From: Anisodus tanguticus | Taxonomy: Eukaryota; Streptophyta; Magnoliopsida; Solanales; Solanaceae | NCBI GenBank assembly: GCA_034509755.1 | Contig: CM067550.1 | Span: forward strand, 2,535,001 to 2,599,000 | Length of the DNA: 64,000 nt | Direction of reading: 5' to 3' | Shown here: piece after piece, positions 11,001 through 21,927 of the stretch | How the letters are laid out: each line of letters starts with the position of its first letter | Numbering within the stretch: position 1 is the first letter of the stretch | Translations under genes and position numbers: made by a program | Notes under the pieces: generated by a model | The model's input: the letters and a program-made list of their open reading frames with translations, nothing else | Database searches by the model: none | What the model was told of the DNA's origin: nothing

Positions 11001-13581
11001 TACTAAATATCTAATTATCATAGTTTTGAACAAGATCGAACATAAAGGCACATCCACCATTAGGATTTCACATGTGTTGCACAGACTCCTCAAAAATATT
11101 GATGGGTGCTTGTTATAACCTTCAAAATTAGTGCATTTTTGGAGGATCCGACACGGTGCGACAGTATTTTTGGAGAAACAACAGATTTAGAACTTCTTCA
11201 GTTTTTAACTGATCGAGCATAAAAATTATTTCCTTATATCTGAAATGAAGACCACAACAACTTGAGATGTCCCTATGTAGTTCTCAAATTTTTAGCCTTT
11301 AATTTCGAAAGACAAGCTAATACACCACAGGTCTTGAAATTGGTCTTAATTAAGCAGGGACAATAAACTTAGGGGTGAGGAATGTGTTTCTTCACACAAC
11401 ACAAATCGATTTGTCAGAAAAAGATTACGACTTGTAATTTCGAAGGATTATACATTGGTATTCTTCCTACTAATTTGTAAATTATAAACATCCCCTTAAA
11501 CATTCAAGAGGGGAAAGAAAAGAAAAGAACAAAACTAGTATATCTAAAAAGAGGGTGAAAAAATGAACTTAAAATAGTCATCCAAGTGAAAGTCTTTTGT
11601 TTTTCCAATTATAGTATTGGTAACAACTGAACCTCAAAGGTACAGTTGCATTCCAAACAAAACAAATTAATACTAGGTCATCAGATCTGCAGCAAGAAAA
11701 TAATTCTACAAATAGTATAAAAACACTACACAATTATAGCTGATCTTGCCCCCTCAACAAACATGAAACAAATAATAACTTCTTATGCTTAGACCTTTCA
11801 CTTATGGACCAAACTCAGCGAAGTACCGGTTGGAAATTTACTAATGTGAAATTAAGTTTATCCCATTATTTATGACTCGAACAATTGGGGCCCCACACGT
11901 CGGAAACGTCGTTTCCACACACGTGTACACGTAGTGTCAAGTATCGTAAATTTCATTAGTGAAAGAGATAATACGCAATACGTTTGAGACGTAAAATGAT
12001 GGACGGTTATTGACCAAATGACAAGTATTCCACGTTGGTAAACGAAGGAAGAAGTGTACGAAGTGTAAGATGAAACGAGTCGGAAATCGCCGTAGAGTCG
12101 TGAAGGGCCGCGGCGCAACACCGTCGGAGCGCCGCGGTGCTAATTGGTGGTTGGGCTACTGGAGCCGAGGTGCCGCGGCGCTAATTCCCGAGCCACGGCG
12201 TTTCGGAGGCAAAATGCTGCGACGGGAAGATGAAAAGTTCTGACTTTTGGGCTGATTTTGAAGCATTGAATCTCCATTATTTGGCACATGAATTCAGCAA
12301 TTATTTGGTTGAATGTAACCCCTCAATAAGTGTCATTACATGACTATTGAAGGCCATTAGTTGGCTAGTTGAGGGATCATTTCCTTACACTATAAATTGA
12401 GGCATTTGGCTCAATTGTTAACACTTGAAAAATTTCTGAAATCTTGTTCTTTCTCTCTAGCAAATTTTCTATATTCAAAGTACTTCAAGAGTAACACTTG
12501 ATTTTCCTTTGCTCATTTGTTAAGTTGTTGTGGTATCTTGGGAGACTATTGCCCGACAACGTAAAATGATATATACGGGCAATCTTGTCTTAAAGACTTA
12601 AGACCAGAGTGTCATCACTCGACTCAGCAAGTCACAAGGAGTTTGTATCGTTCTTGATTCCAATTTGTTGTAATCTTTAGTTTATCCTTTCTAGCAATTT
12701 TGTAATATTTACTTACTTCCCGTTTCCTGCAATTGTTGTAAAACACAGTACCCACATAAAAACTTTTCAATACCCTACACAAAAGACTCAAACTTTCGCA
12801 TAAAACATATACAAAAACCAAATAAAACCAAATCTAGCACATAACTTTCAACGAAAACTTCCATCTATAGATCAAAATCAACCATACCCACATCGCAAAA
12901 CCAATCAAAATCAACCATACCCACATCGAAAAACCAATCAAAAACCTGCCTTTAACACTCCAATTAACACCTCAATGAAAACAATAAAGCAAAATACATC
13001 CAATAAAACAAACTGAATTCATAATTGAATTGAAAAACATGAAACAAAACACACCCATTTTAAAAAAAAAAAAGTGTAAATCAAGAAAAAAATACATCAT
13101 GAAAACAAAAAATAAAAAATATACCCATAACACCAAATTGAAAACAAAACATACCCAATTAAACAAATTGAATTCATAATCGAATTGAAAAACATGAAAC
13201 AAAACACCCAATTAAAAAAAAGTGTAAATCCAGAAAAAAATACATCTTGAAAACAAAAATGGAGTAAAAACAAAAAATAAAGCACACCCACAACACTAAA
13301 TTAAAAACAAAACATACCCAATTAAGCAAATCGAATTAAAAACATGAAACAAAACACACCCAAATGAAAAAAAATGTAAATAAAAAACAAATACATCTTT
13401 GAAAACAAAAAACAGAACACACCCATAAGACTAAATTGAAATTAAATAATGAAATAAAACTAAAATCGAGAAAAAGAACACTCACAGAAATGGATGATTC
13501 AATGTTTTCCAAAGAAGAAGAAGTTTGTGAAGGACGTAGATGTTGAAGAAGAATACTTTGTCTCTCAATTGCTTTCTCCAT
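8014..13581 (-). CDS. KAT2: Peroxisomal 3-ketoacyl-CoA thiolase (KAT2/PED1 type)
   Basis: Catalyses the last, thiolytic step of peroxisomal fatty-acid beta-oxidation; in plants it also serves jasmonate and auxin-precursor metabolism. Exons on the minus strand: 13581-13486, 10768-10692, 10546-10462, 10379-10253, 10151-10053, 9952-9885, 9781-9674, 9591-9514, 9425-9293, 9212-9116, 8931-8808, 8732-8624, 8322-8239 and 8126-8014. All are GT-AG and in phase, giving 465 aa against about 460 for the family. Exon 1 encodes a textbook PTS2 signal, RQSILLQHL, preceded by MEKAIE. Catalytic elements are present: the nucleophile Cys in NRQCSSG, the His in GGAMAIGHPLGATG and the second Cys in CIGTGMG. Intron 1 (2.7 kb) contains a solo LTR and a tandem repeat. 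No lesion is seen and the gene looks functional. Confidence 0.96.
11828..12747 (+). mobile_element. Solo LTR (copy C) with 5-bp TSD in thiolase intron 1
   Basis: Begins GGTTGGAAATTT and ends near TGTAAAACACA; flanked by GTACC at 11823-11827 and 12748-12752. Its ends and inner blocks match copies A (20784-21927) and B (60583-62018) in reverse orientation: the gttggaaattt start, TATAAATTGA at 12391-12400, the hairpin block at 12537-12597, and the TTATCCTTTC...AATATTTAnTTACTT end. The middle, about 12080-12240, is GC-rich. It lies antisense to the thiolase gene. The family name and superfamily are unknown to me. Confidence 0.8.
12537..12597 (+). other. Conserved LTR hairpin block (copy C)
   Basis: Contains ATTGCCCG and CGGGCAAT around an A/T-rich loop that holds AACGTAAAA and ATATA, with GAC and GTC outside and CTTAAAGAC after it. 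The stem is a perfect 8 bp here. The same block recurs, barely changed, in the otherwise diverged copies at 20969-21030 and 60839-60898. Confidence 0.75.
13000..13440. repeat. A-rich tandem repeat, about 150-157 bp period, about 3 copies
   Basis: The block aaaaacatgaaacaaaac starts near 13033, 13189 and 13338, each followed by acaccca, an A-run, tgtaaat, aaatacatc and gaaaacaaaaa in the same order. It lies in thiolase intron 1, about 50 bp from exon 1. The open frames over it are by-products. Confidence 0.8.
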
Positions 13582-13652
13582 GATTTTTTCTTTGATGGTT
13601 GTTAATCAGTAAAAAAATGATGTAATACTATAAGCTGATCGCCTAGTTTGTG

Positions 13653-13664
13653 TATTTATTTATA
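13653..13664 (-). promoter_or_regulatory. Candidate TATA box of the thiolase gene
   Basis: On the minus strand this reads TATAAATAAATA, about 75 bp upstream of the start codon at 13581, a fitting distance for a TATA box followed by a short leader. It is supported only by position and sequence. Confidence 0.5.
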
Positions 13665-14859
13665 CAGGCGCTGTATGTATTGGGGTTAGCAAAATGGAGG
13701 AAACGTGGAAGTTTATCCTAAAATGATGGGCATAATGAACAAAGATAAGAGTTGGTGACGCTGTTCTGAGTATTTTTTTGGGGTTTAGGGAGGTAAATGA
13801 CAAATCTTTTCCAATTATTTTTTGGTGGCTTTCGTGTATTAAACAAAAAGAACGTGATTTAGTGAACGAGTTGTTTCATTTTTAATCAGATATTCGAGTT
13901 TTGGATATACTAAATTTTTTATTGGGAGCGTTTTTTCGAACAGATCTTACGTGATGTAAATTTAAATATAGTCCGCTTTAATGCGGTATGAATATCGGAT
14001 GAGAAATTAATAAAAAAGTTTGTGTATTAAAACAAATCTTTTCTAGCGACTGACATGCACGTTCCAATGTCTCTGTTTTTCTTTTTTGGGGGGATTTCCA
14101 CCCATTATTGCTTATGGGCTCTATAGAATTGTTTTGAATAATAGTAATTTAAAATGGTAAAAATTTAAATTTGTTTAGGATATGGTATTTGATATTTGGT
14201 ATTATTTAATTCATATTCAAATACTCATTTTCTTCTTGATTTAGTAGTAGTATTTCGATATTACACTTATGTGTGTATTATTTTATTTGTATTAGTAGTA
14301 GTATTTCAATATTATTCTTATGGGTGTATTATTTTATATATTTTTTATCTGAATATTTTATTGTCTTATTTTCTTATATCATGTATTGATTACATTTATT
14401 TATGAGCCAATGGTTTACCGAAAATAAATTATCTACCCACAAAGACAGAGATAAGTTATGTATACATCCTACCCCACTTTGCAAGATTACACTAAATATG
14501 TTATTGTTGTATATTAAAACACTCTTTTCATTCTAAAATAATAGAATATTTAGGATTAACACACCCATTAAGAAATCAAGTTAATAACATTAAAGATTTT
14601 TCCAAACTCTTTTTAAAGGTAGAAATAGTGAGTGTTGAAATTTGGAAAAAAATATTAAAAAGAAGGGTAGCTTTGGAAACATTCAATTAATAACCTCTTG
14701 GACTTGAAAAAATCACTTATTTTGGATCAAATAAAAAGTCTCAAAAGATTATTTATTTTGGAATTGACGGAATAGAATTTATAGTTAAAATTATGTAGAA
14801 ATAGATATTTTCAGCTAATAATTAAAGTATGTTTTGTACTATTATAAATATGACTATTG
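13665..14859. other. Thiolase upstream region and AT-rich spacer
   Basis: Includes the presumed thiolase promoter. Beyond it are AT-rich, T-rich tracts (for example 14190-14400) with no supported gene and no clear transposon ends. Confidence 0.4.
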
Positions 14860-15375
14860 CTAGCGTGGTATTGTGTGTAATTCTCCCTCATCGGTAGAGG
14901 AAGAAAGAATTGTTGTGTATATAAGATTCGAAATTGGTTTGGGGTTTGGGACCCCAAGGGGTATCCCATGTGTTTAAAGGAGGGAGGACCTAGATGTGCT
15001 TCGGTCCCGTCCGTCCGGTCCGGTTCGGTTCGAGTTTCGGGTTCTCGGGTTCTCGGGTCGTGGGTCGTGGGTCGTGGGTCGTGGGTCTTCTGATATTATC
15101 TTTTTGGGCCAGAAAACTTTGCCAGAAGTACAGTTTGATCCCAGAAGTTTCCAGACGTACGATTCGGACAGAATTCTTTCGGATATACGAGTTTGGTCCC
15201 CGAAGTTTCAAGATGTGCGGTTTGGTCCCTCAAGTTTCCGAGAATACGGACAGACGAGTCAAAGCGGTTGCCAAGCACTCAATTCGGCCATTTATTTTGG
15301 TGAATTACTCCTCCTATAATGGCCAAATCCGTTGGTCTTTCACCATTTATATTGGTGGCTTTACTTATTTTCATC
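14860..15375 (+). mobile_element. Fragment (copy D) of the large LTR family
   Basis: Shares, in order and in the same orientation as copy C, the blocks seen in reverse in copies A and B: ccatcggt, ggtttgggacc, ccatgtgtttaaaggaggga, gacctagatgtgct, a GC-rich part with repeated cgtgggt (about 15050-15090), gatattatctttttgggcc, and several ttggtccccgaagttt units. It stops before the TATA and hairpin parts, so it is a truncated LTR. No TSD was found. Confidence 0.65.
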
Positions 15376-16200
15376 TAACATAGAAGTAGTAGAGAATTAT
15401 AGAGATCATTGAAAAATTCATAGAATTTTGAATTATTTTTTTTATTTTTATATTGCTTCAATTTTTTGATAAATTAGATAAACTAGGTAGTTATATCTTG
15501 TTATATGTAGTACATTTTTAATAAATCATATAAAAATTTATTTAAAATATAAATTATGACATAATTAATTGATAGTAAAGCAAATCAAAGTCTGCATAAT
15601 TTGACTTCAAATTTTGATATCTGCTTGAAAACTTGTTTGAATATTTTTGAAATGTGATTATGAAGATATGATCACAGATAGCCATTTATGGAAAAATAAT
15701 TTGTTCATTGGTGAAAACTTCATTATTTCTCCACGCGCCACTGAGGAGAGTGGTAGTAATTAATATCTTGAGATGCGTGCCCAAGTCGGGCAAAACGAGA
15801 GAAATTATAAATCAGTTCCCACATCCATAAGCTCACCAATTACGTCTTCCGTCCAATTTGCCTAATGTTGACAAGATTAACGGCCCTGATTTACCAAATC
15901 AGTTGGAAACTATTACTCCCAATACCAAAATATTTGTCACTTTTCATTTTTTGACCGTCAAATTACTTAAACTTTTATTAACTTGATATGTATTTTTCAT
16001 CATATTGATATGAAAAGTTTAATAATATATTAATTTTCATCTTTTCTCATTAATATAAATATAAATATATATATATTGTATAATGTGTAGAACCCTAGTA
16101 TAATAAGAATCCTCTACTAATCATAATCTTACATCACTAAATATTTACACAATATATGAGATATATTCTAATTATGGTGGTGTGATTAAATTGGGATTCT
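15376..16200. other. AT-rich spacer, no gene seen
   Basis: No supported coding region. The end adjoining 16205 should contain what remains of the 3' LTR of the neighbouring copia element, but I could not delimit it because no matching 5' LTR copy could be aligned. Confidence 0.4.
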
Positions 16201-16217
16201 ATTACAGCTTGGTACAC

Positions 16218-18555
16218 ATTAATACACCCCCTCAATCGGAGCGAGAGGAGGTCGGACGCTGAGACTAGATCTGAAGTCAGTGAACAACTGTCTGGGAAGA
16301 CCATTCGTGAAGATATCTGCATACTGATAGGACGAAGGCACATGCAATATCTTAACGTGACCAAGAGCAACCTTCTCACGGACAAAGTGAATGTTCATCT
16401 CAATATGCTTGGTTCGCTGATGTTGAGCCGGATTGTGAGATAGGTAGATAGCGAATATATTATCACAGTACACCAAACATGCTTTACGTAATGGACATTG
16501 AAGCTCTAAGAGAAGGTTGCGGAGCCAACAGATCTCAGCAACAACATTAACAACTCATCCATACTCTGCTTCTGTACTCGAACGGGGTAACGTGGTTTTC
16601 CTTTTAGCAGACCACGAGATGAGATTATCCCCCAAAAATACACAGTAGCCGGATATGGAGCGTCGTGTGTCTGGACAGCCAGCCCAATCAGGATCTGTAT
16701 ATGACAATAATTTGTTCGGTGCGGAGGGGTATAAGTGTAACACATAATCAATAGTGTCCTTAACATATCGAATGATATGTTTAAGAGCAATAAAATGAGG
16801 CTCTCTGGGGGCATGCATAAACAAGCATACCTATTGAACATCATAGTCAATATCAGGCCTGGTGAAAGTAAGATACTGAAGTGCACCTGCTAGACTTCTA
16901 TAAAGAGTGGGATCTGCCACTGGATCACCATCAACTGCACTAAGCTTCAATTTGAGTCAATCGGAATGGACATGATTTTGCAATTAGCCATCTTAGCCAT
17001 GTACACAATCTCATCTACATACTTACGCTGACAAAGAAACATAGTAGCCGCAGACCTAGTCACTGAGATCCCCAAAAAATAACTTAACTTCCCTAAGTTA
17101 GTCATAGCAAATTCGATTTGAAGTAGTGCAATGATCTTATTTTTCAACACATCTGAAGAGGAAGTAAGAACAATGTTATACACATATGACAATAAATAAT
17201 CAATGTTACTACCTCTATGAAAAATAAATAACGAATTATCACACTTGTTGCATGAAAACCCAATTCGCATAATATATAGTGCAAATCGATCATACCACGC
17301 TCTAGGAGCATGTTTTAAACCATAAAGTGACTTACGAGACGACATACATACTGAGGGGCTGATGGATGAACAAAACCAGGCGGCTGGTATATGTAAACAA
17401 TTTCTTTCAAATCCCCGTGTAGAAATGCGTTATTCACATCAAGATGATGAATCGGCCAGTGCCTACCCATAGCAATACTCAGAACTGTGCGAATGGTAGC
17501 CGGTTTGACAACTGGACTAAATGTATCACCACAATCAAGACCCTCCTGCTGATTAGTGTCATTAGCCACAAGTCTCCCCTTATACCTCTCTAGCTCACCA
17601 ATGTCTCTCTATTTGTGATGAAATAGCCACATGCATCAGATCACATTCACCCCTCCGATCGAGGAACCAAATCCCAAGTGTGTTGTTTCGTCAAAGCATT
17701 AAATTCATCACACATGGCCCCATTCCAATTAGGGTATAGTTTGGCTAATTTTGGATTTTTAGGAATAAGGGAAATGGTGTGTGTGGACATGTTAAACTGG
17801 ACTTTAGGTTTGAAAATCCCGTGTTGGGCATGGGTTTCCATTGGGTGTGGGGGGCAGTAGGTGGATGGGTGTTTTGTTTATTTGATGGGTGCGGGTCACT
17901 GAATGGGGTTCGGTCGACGGAACATGGATGGGTAGTCTGTTGTGGTGGTAATTGTGGGTCACTGTACTGGGTCTGGTTGACGGAAAGGTTTGATGGGGTC
18001 GAAGATCGAGAAGTGACAGACAACGTCGGGTAGGCTAACGGTGGTGGAGTTGTACCTGAGAGGTGGGGATTTGGTGTGGTAGTATTAGTCTGAGCCTTGG
18101 GTGTGTTACGGGTTGGAGTACCGAAGACGGGTAGGGTGTCGGGGTTGGTTTGCGAGGAAGGATCGATGGCGGCTGGTGGTGGTACCACACTGGTCGTCCT
18201 GAATGGTGACCGGATGTGACATGGAGACAGAAAAGAGAAGCCCGATAGAGGAGGTTGGAACTAGCGGCAAGGGAGCTCGGTCGGAGTCACTGTCGGAGGT
18301 GACAGTGACGGGTGGTGGCGATGGACGAACTGTAGCAATGGGATGAAGGAGTTCAGTGAGCATAACGGGGTAGGTGTCGAAATCTAGAAAGGTATAGTCC
18401 GTGTTCCGAAATTTCTGAATGTTGGCAAAAGGAAAAATTATCTCGTCAAACGTAACGTGACAGGAGATGTGAATTTGGTGACTGGACACATCATAACACA
18501 AATATCCTCTTTGATTAGACGGGAAACCTAGGCAGCCCACGACAGAGGCTGATGC
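16218..18555 (-). pseudogene. Ty1-copia pol remnant (integrase C-term, RT, RNase H)
   Basis: From 18555 down: the integrase C-terminal block with LGFPSNQRGYLCYD and HVTFDE (about 18430-18540), then a Pro/Thr-rich linker (about 17850-18190). Next come the copia RT start with WDLVPR (about 17655), a block with DVNNAFLHGDL (about 17410), KSLYGLKHAPRAWYDRF (about 17300), and the RNase H part with STEAEYG (about 16560) and VYCDN...NPAQHQRTKHIE (about 16400-16475). The RT active-site region reads SYVYNIV where YVDD(I/M) is expected, so both catalytic Asp are lost. Several stops and shifts; inactive. Confidence 0.85.
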
Positions 18556-18559
18556 CACT

Positions 18560-19433
18560 GCTGTAGTCGATGCTGGCTGTTTCCTACCGGCGGGGACTGC
18601 CTCTTCCCGCCACCATTGTTGCCGGAATTTTGTCCGCCACGACCCTTACCGGACTGCCTACTCAGGCGGTTGTTGCGGGTAGATGTGGGCTGCTGCGGGT
18701 CCTCAAGTCGGCGATTCTGGTTGCCGGAGTTAGATGCCCTGCCGTCGGCGAAGGGCCCGACGGTGGTAGTGAGGGTAGCGTCAGCAATGTTGCCCGAGTG
18801 GTGTTGCGCTTGATTTCCCAAGTTTTCTCAAGAATAAGCTTCAAACGGGCCTCATAAAATGGAGGTAACGGTATGTATTGCTAAAGGATGGTGGCAACGC
18901 CGTCATAGGATTCGTTCAAGACTGCAATAAGTTGCATGACTAATCGCTAATTAATGACTGATGCGCCGACGTTGGAGAGTTGGTCGGCAAGCATCTTGAG
19001 TTCTTGAAATATGCAGACACGTTTAAGAAATCGTCCTGATAAACGTCCTTGAACTGATTTTCAAGGTATAACGCTCGTTGAGTTTTGTTGTCGTGGAAAA
19101 TACTTTCCAAACGTTCCCGCGTTTGGCGGGCAATGGCATCGGTCTCAATGATGGTGTGCAACAAATCATTAGAGATTGTGTCGTATATCCACTGGAGGAC
19201 GGCTGCGTCCAAACGAGACCAGAGTGCATCATCAGAAGTCGAAGCCGAGGGTAGGTCTGTGGACTTCGGTGTAAGAGGGATGATGCGGTCGATAACTTAG
19301 TAAATACGATAATGAATCTTAAAAAGCTCCGCCCACGAGGAGTATTGAACTTTTTCATTTCAACGGTGATAGGGATGAAGTTTTTGATATTGTATACTGC
19401 AAGTGCATGATGGAATTTGGTTTTGTCAGCCAT
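18560..19433 (-). pseudogene. Ty1-copia gag remnant
   Basis: Starts with MADKTKFHHALAVYN at 19433. After a frame change it continues with a block containing LQWIYDTISNDLLHTI and the RxxWExL-like ARQTRERLESIF, the usual pattern of plant copia gag (UBN2-type). Further frame breaks follow, then a Gly/Asn/Arg-rich tail. The zinc knuckle and protease expected next are absent because the sequence jumps to integrase C-terminus at about 18540. Confidence 0.75.
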
Positions 19434-19757
19434 GGAAGAGAAATTTAGGAGGAGAAGGGAGAGAGAATGGCTGGAAAAAAAACACTAGGGTTCCATGGGG
19501 GTGGCGGCCGAGAGCTATGGTCGGCGACGATGAATGTATTTTTAGGCTACCGATACCATAAATGAATATGTTCCTTGATTGTATTTATCAATAATGTACT
19601 AATATAACGATTGAGGTATACCCAATCCTAGAATTGCCAATAGCGGAATAAAAAAAGTTCAACCAAACTAGAAATTAAATAATCACACATTTTATTTATC
19701 CTCGTTCCACAAATCTAATGGAACTGTCTTAATTGGTAAGCAACGGGTTACCCATAT

Positions 19758-19949
19758 TTTATTCATACTGCGCAAATATGATGTCACTCATCCAACCGTT
19801 TGAATATGAGTGGATTAGGCGGGTTATTAATAGAATCGGATTTAAAAAAGAAGTATTTCATCTTCTCGAACATTCATTCTTGAAGCTAAAAGTTAAACAC
19901 TTATCAAACGGTTGGATGAGTGACATCATATTTGCGCAGTATGAATAAA
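19758..19949. repeat. Perfect 44-bp inverted repeat around the F-box start codon
   Basis: The left arm at 19758-19801 and the right arm at 19906-19949 are exact reverse complements over 44 bases (left arm begins tttattcatactgcgcaaa), with a loop of 104 bases. The right arm contains the ATG (19941) of the F-box pseudogene. The left arm is thus an inverted copy of the gene's own start region. No TSD flanks it, so it does not look like a standard MITE. Confidence 0.9.
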
Positions 19950-20783
19950 GATGAACTTCAAGATGATGCTACAATGCCCATGGAAGAATTAATAGAAAAC
20001 ATGCTATCTCACCCACCGGCGACATCACTAGTGCGATTCAAGCTAGTGAACAATGAGTGGGCCGATATAATTCTAAGTCCGTACTTCATTGAGCGGCGTT
20101 TCCGTTCGTACTCATCGCTTTCATCTATCCTTCTACGCTCTCAAGATCTTTATACGGGGGACATAATTATATGTTCTTCGACCCAAGAAATAAAGACTTG
20201 AATGTCTTTTCAAGATATGAGTCTTGTTACGGTTATGTTTGGTATCCTATGCTTTTGCAGGAGACCATTGGGTGATTTAATTACCCTTTGTAATCCCGCA
20301 ACAAATTATATTTTAGAACTTTCAAGTCCTCATTATCAGATTTCGTCGCACCGGCATCGCTTGCCTTAGCGTGGGTGGATAATGAAATTGTTGTGATTAA
20401 AATATACGCTCGACAAGTATATTTTAAAAGATCTTTTATGGAGAACTATGAAAAACGGGGGAAATTAGGTATAGGTCGCACTTGTGATACAATTGTTGAT
20501 GGCACACCCTATTGGAGTTCCAACGAGGAAGACAATGTATCAAGTGACATAATTATTAAGTTCGATGTGCAAAATAAGAATTTTAGTGAGTTGGTGTTTC
20601 CACTAATCCAAAGAGATAGACCCTATATTTCTCTATGCACTACATGACCCAGTAGCAATCCTTGTTTGGTCAACGACCGTTTTCACAATTGGGTTTAACA
20701 GGAAAATGATCAATGGATTAGGAGAACAAATGTTATCATTCATGACATAGAAAGGGTTATAAACCCTCTCAAGAATGACGATA

Positions 20784-21927
20784 TTGTTGGATAATGTAAA
20801 GCAGGACGGAAAGTAAATAAATATTATAAGTGTTCGAAAGGATAAACAAACAAGCCAATATTCAGAACTGTCGCAAGCTTGTTGAGTCTTGAATCTTGAT
20901 AACCTGAAATCAAGAAACACTAAATCTGGATTGTTACAACTATGGGCTGAGTCGAGAGATAACTCTCTGTCTTTAAGACAAGATTGCCCCGTATATATGC
21001 TTTTACGTTAACAGGCAATAGTCTCCCAAGATAAAAACAACAACTAATCAACACTACAAAGCAAATAGGCTGATTCTGACGAAGAAAACAAACACGAAAC
21101 GACTTGCTGAAGAATGAAAAAGAAAGGAAGAGTTTTCTGTTTGTCCACACATTTCTGCTGCTCACATTTTTTGACAGAATTTCAATTGTTCTCCACACGT
21201 TTCTGTGTTTGTAGTCTTCACAATTGTGCCAAAAGACACCAATATATAGCATAAGGGAGGGACTCCTCAACTGTCAAGTAAAGACTGTTAATGAGGGAGT
21301 AATGATTGATTATGGACAACCAAGTAATGGTTGATTAAGGCCATTAGTGAGGGAGTTAATCAGCCAAGTAATGGCTGATTTAATGTGCAACGTTCCAAAA
21401 AAACAACCCAAACGGTAGGCAGAAACTTTCTGCCTTCAGTCGTTCCCAATTTCATCTTTACAGAAACTCCAGGGACGAAACTATAAATATTAAACAATTT
21501 GGGGGTCTATCAGAAGAAGCCCAAGGCCCGACCCGGATGGGACGGGCGGGCGGCGGCGGCGCGCGTGTGGGCTTAGCCTTGAACCCAAGCACATCTAGGT
21601 CTTCCCTCCTTCAAACACATGGGTTACCCCTTGAGGTCCCAAACCCTTAGCCAATTTTGAGACTTATAAAGAGAACAATTATTCATTTTCCCACCGATGG
21701 GGTAGATTTGTCCCACACCATATTTTCATGCCTCAAACACCTTACTTCGTGGACCAATATCTCTTTCATTTATCAATGAAATTTGACGATCCTTGGCCCT
21801 ACGGTCATCTACTCACTTAGTAGATTATGCACGTGTGAAGAGACAAAGTCTCCAACATACGGAATCCTAGTGTTTAAGTCATTAAATATGGGTGGACGCA
21901 CCTCCCCACCAAAGGCAAATTTCCAAC
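20784..21927 (-). mobile_element. Solo LTR (copy A) with 5-bp TSD in the F-box pseudogene
   Basis: On the minus strand it begins GTTGGAAATTTGCC and ends ATTATCCAACAA, flanked by the TSD CGATA (+ strand) at 20779-20783 and 21928-21932. It has a TATA-like ATATATAG (+) at about 21241-21249 and the hairpin block at 20969-21030. A very GC-rich part sits at about 21540-21575 (ggcggcggcggcgcgcg). It shares long collinear blocks with copy B at 60583-62018. There is no internal region, so it is a solo LTR. Confidence 0.85.
20969..21030 (-). other. Conserved LTR hairpin block (copy A)
   Basis: Reads on the minus strand CTTGGGAGACTATTGCC, then TGTTAACGTAAAAGCATATATAC, then GGGGCAATCTTGTC and TTAAAGAC. 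ATTGCC pairs with GGCAAT. It is nearly identical to the block in copy B and very similar to that in copy C. Confidence 0.75.

Larger units (their letters stand above)
10772..13485 (-). other. Thiolase intron 1 (2.7 kb, transposon-loaded)
   Basis: Separates the PTS2-encoding first exon from the catalytic exons. From the 3' side it holds AT-rich sequence, a solo LTR at 11828-12747 and an A-rich tandem repeat at about 13000-13440. The splice donor (gtgag, read on the minus strand at 13485-13481) and acceptor (cag at 10771-10769) are normal. Confidence 0.85.
16205..19565 (-). mobile_element. Decayed Ty1-copia LTR retrotransposon
   Basis: Read on the minus strand: a probable tRNA-Met primer-binding-site relic (TGGTATCGGTAGCC, about 19543-19556), a gag-like region, then integrase C-terminus, reverse transcriptase and RNase H, then a purine tract (GATTGAGGGGG) directly before TGTATTAATG at about 16217-16226, which would begin the 3' LTR. 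Most of protease and the integrase core are missing: gag runs into the integrase C-terminal region at about 18540. Stops and frameshifts occur throughout, so it is non-autonomous. Confidence 0.85.

Noticed and set aside
12972..13581. Several overlapping minus-strand frames rich in Phe
   Set aside because: They are produced by the A-rich tandem repeat; only the first 32 codons from 13581 are real (thiolase exon 1).
14990..15383. Four overlapping frames rich in Arg, Gly and Phe on both strands
   Set aside because: They lie in a repetitive LTR fragment (copy D) and show no motif or codon pattern.
17678..18033. Plus-strand frames rich in Gly, Trp and Val
   Set aside because: Antisense to the Pro/Thr-rich linker of the copia pol gene.
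19733..19948. 71-aa frame upstream of the F-box gene
   Set aside because: It spans the inverted repeat and has no protein-like motif.
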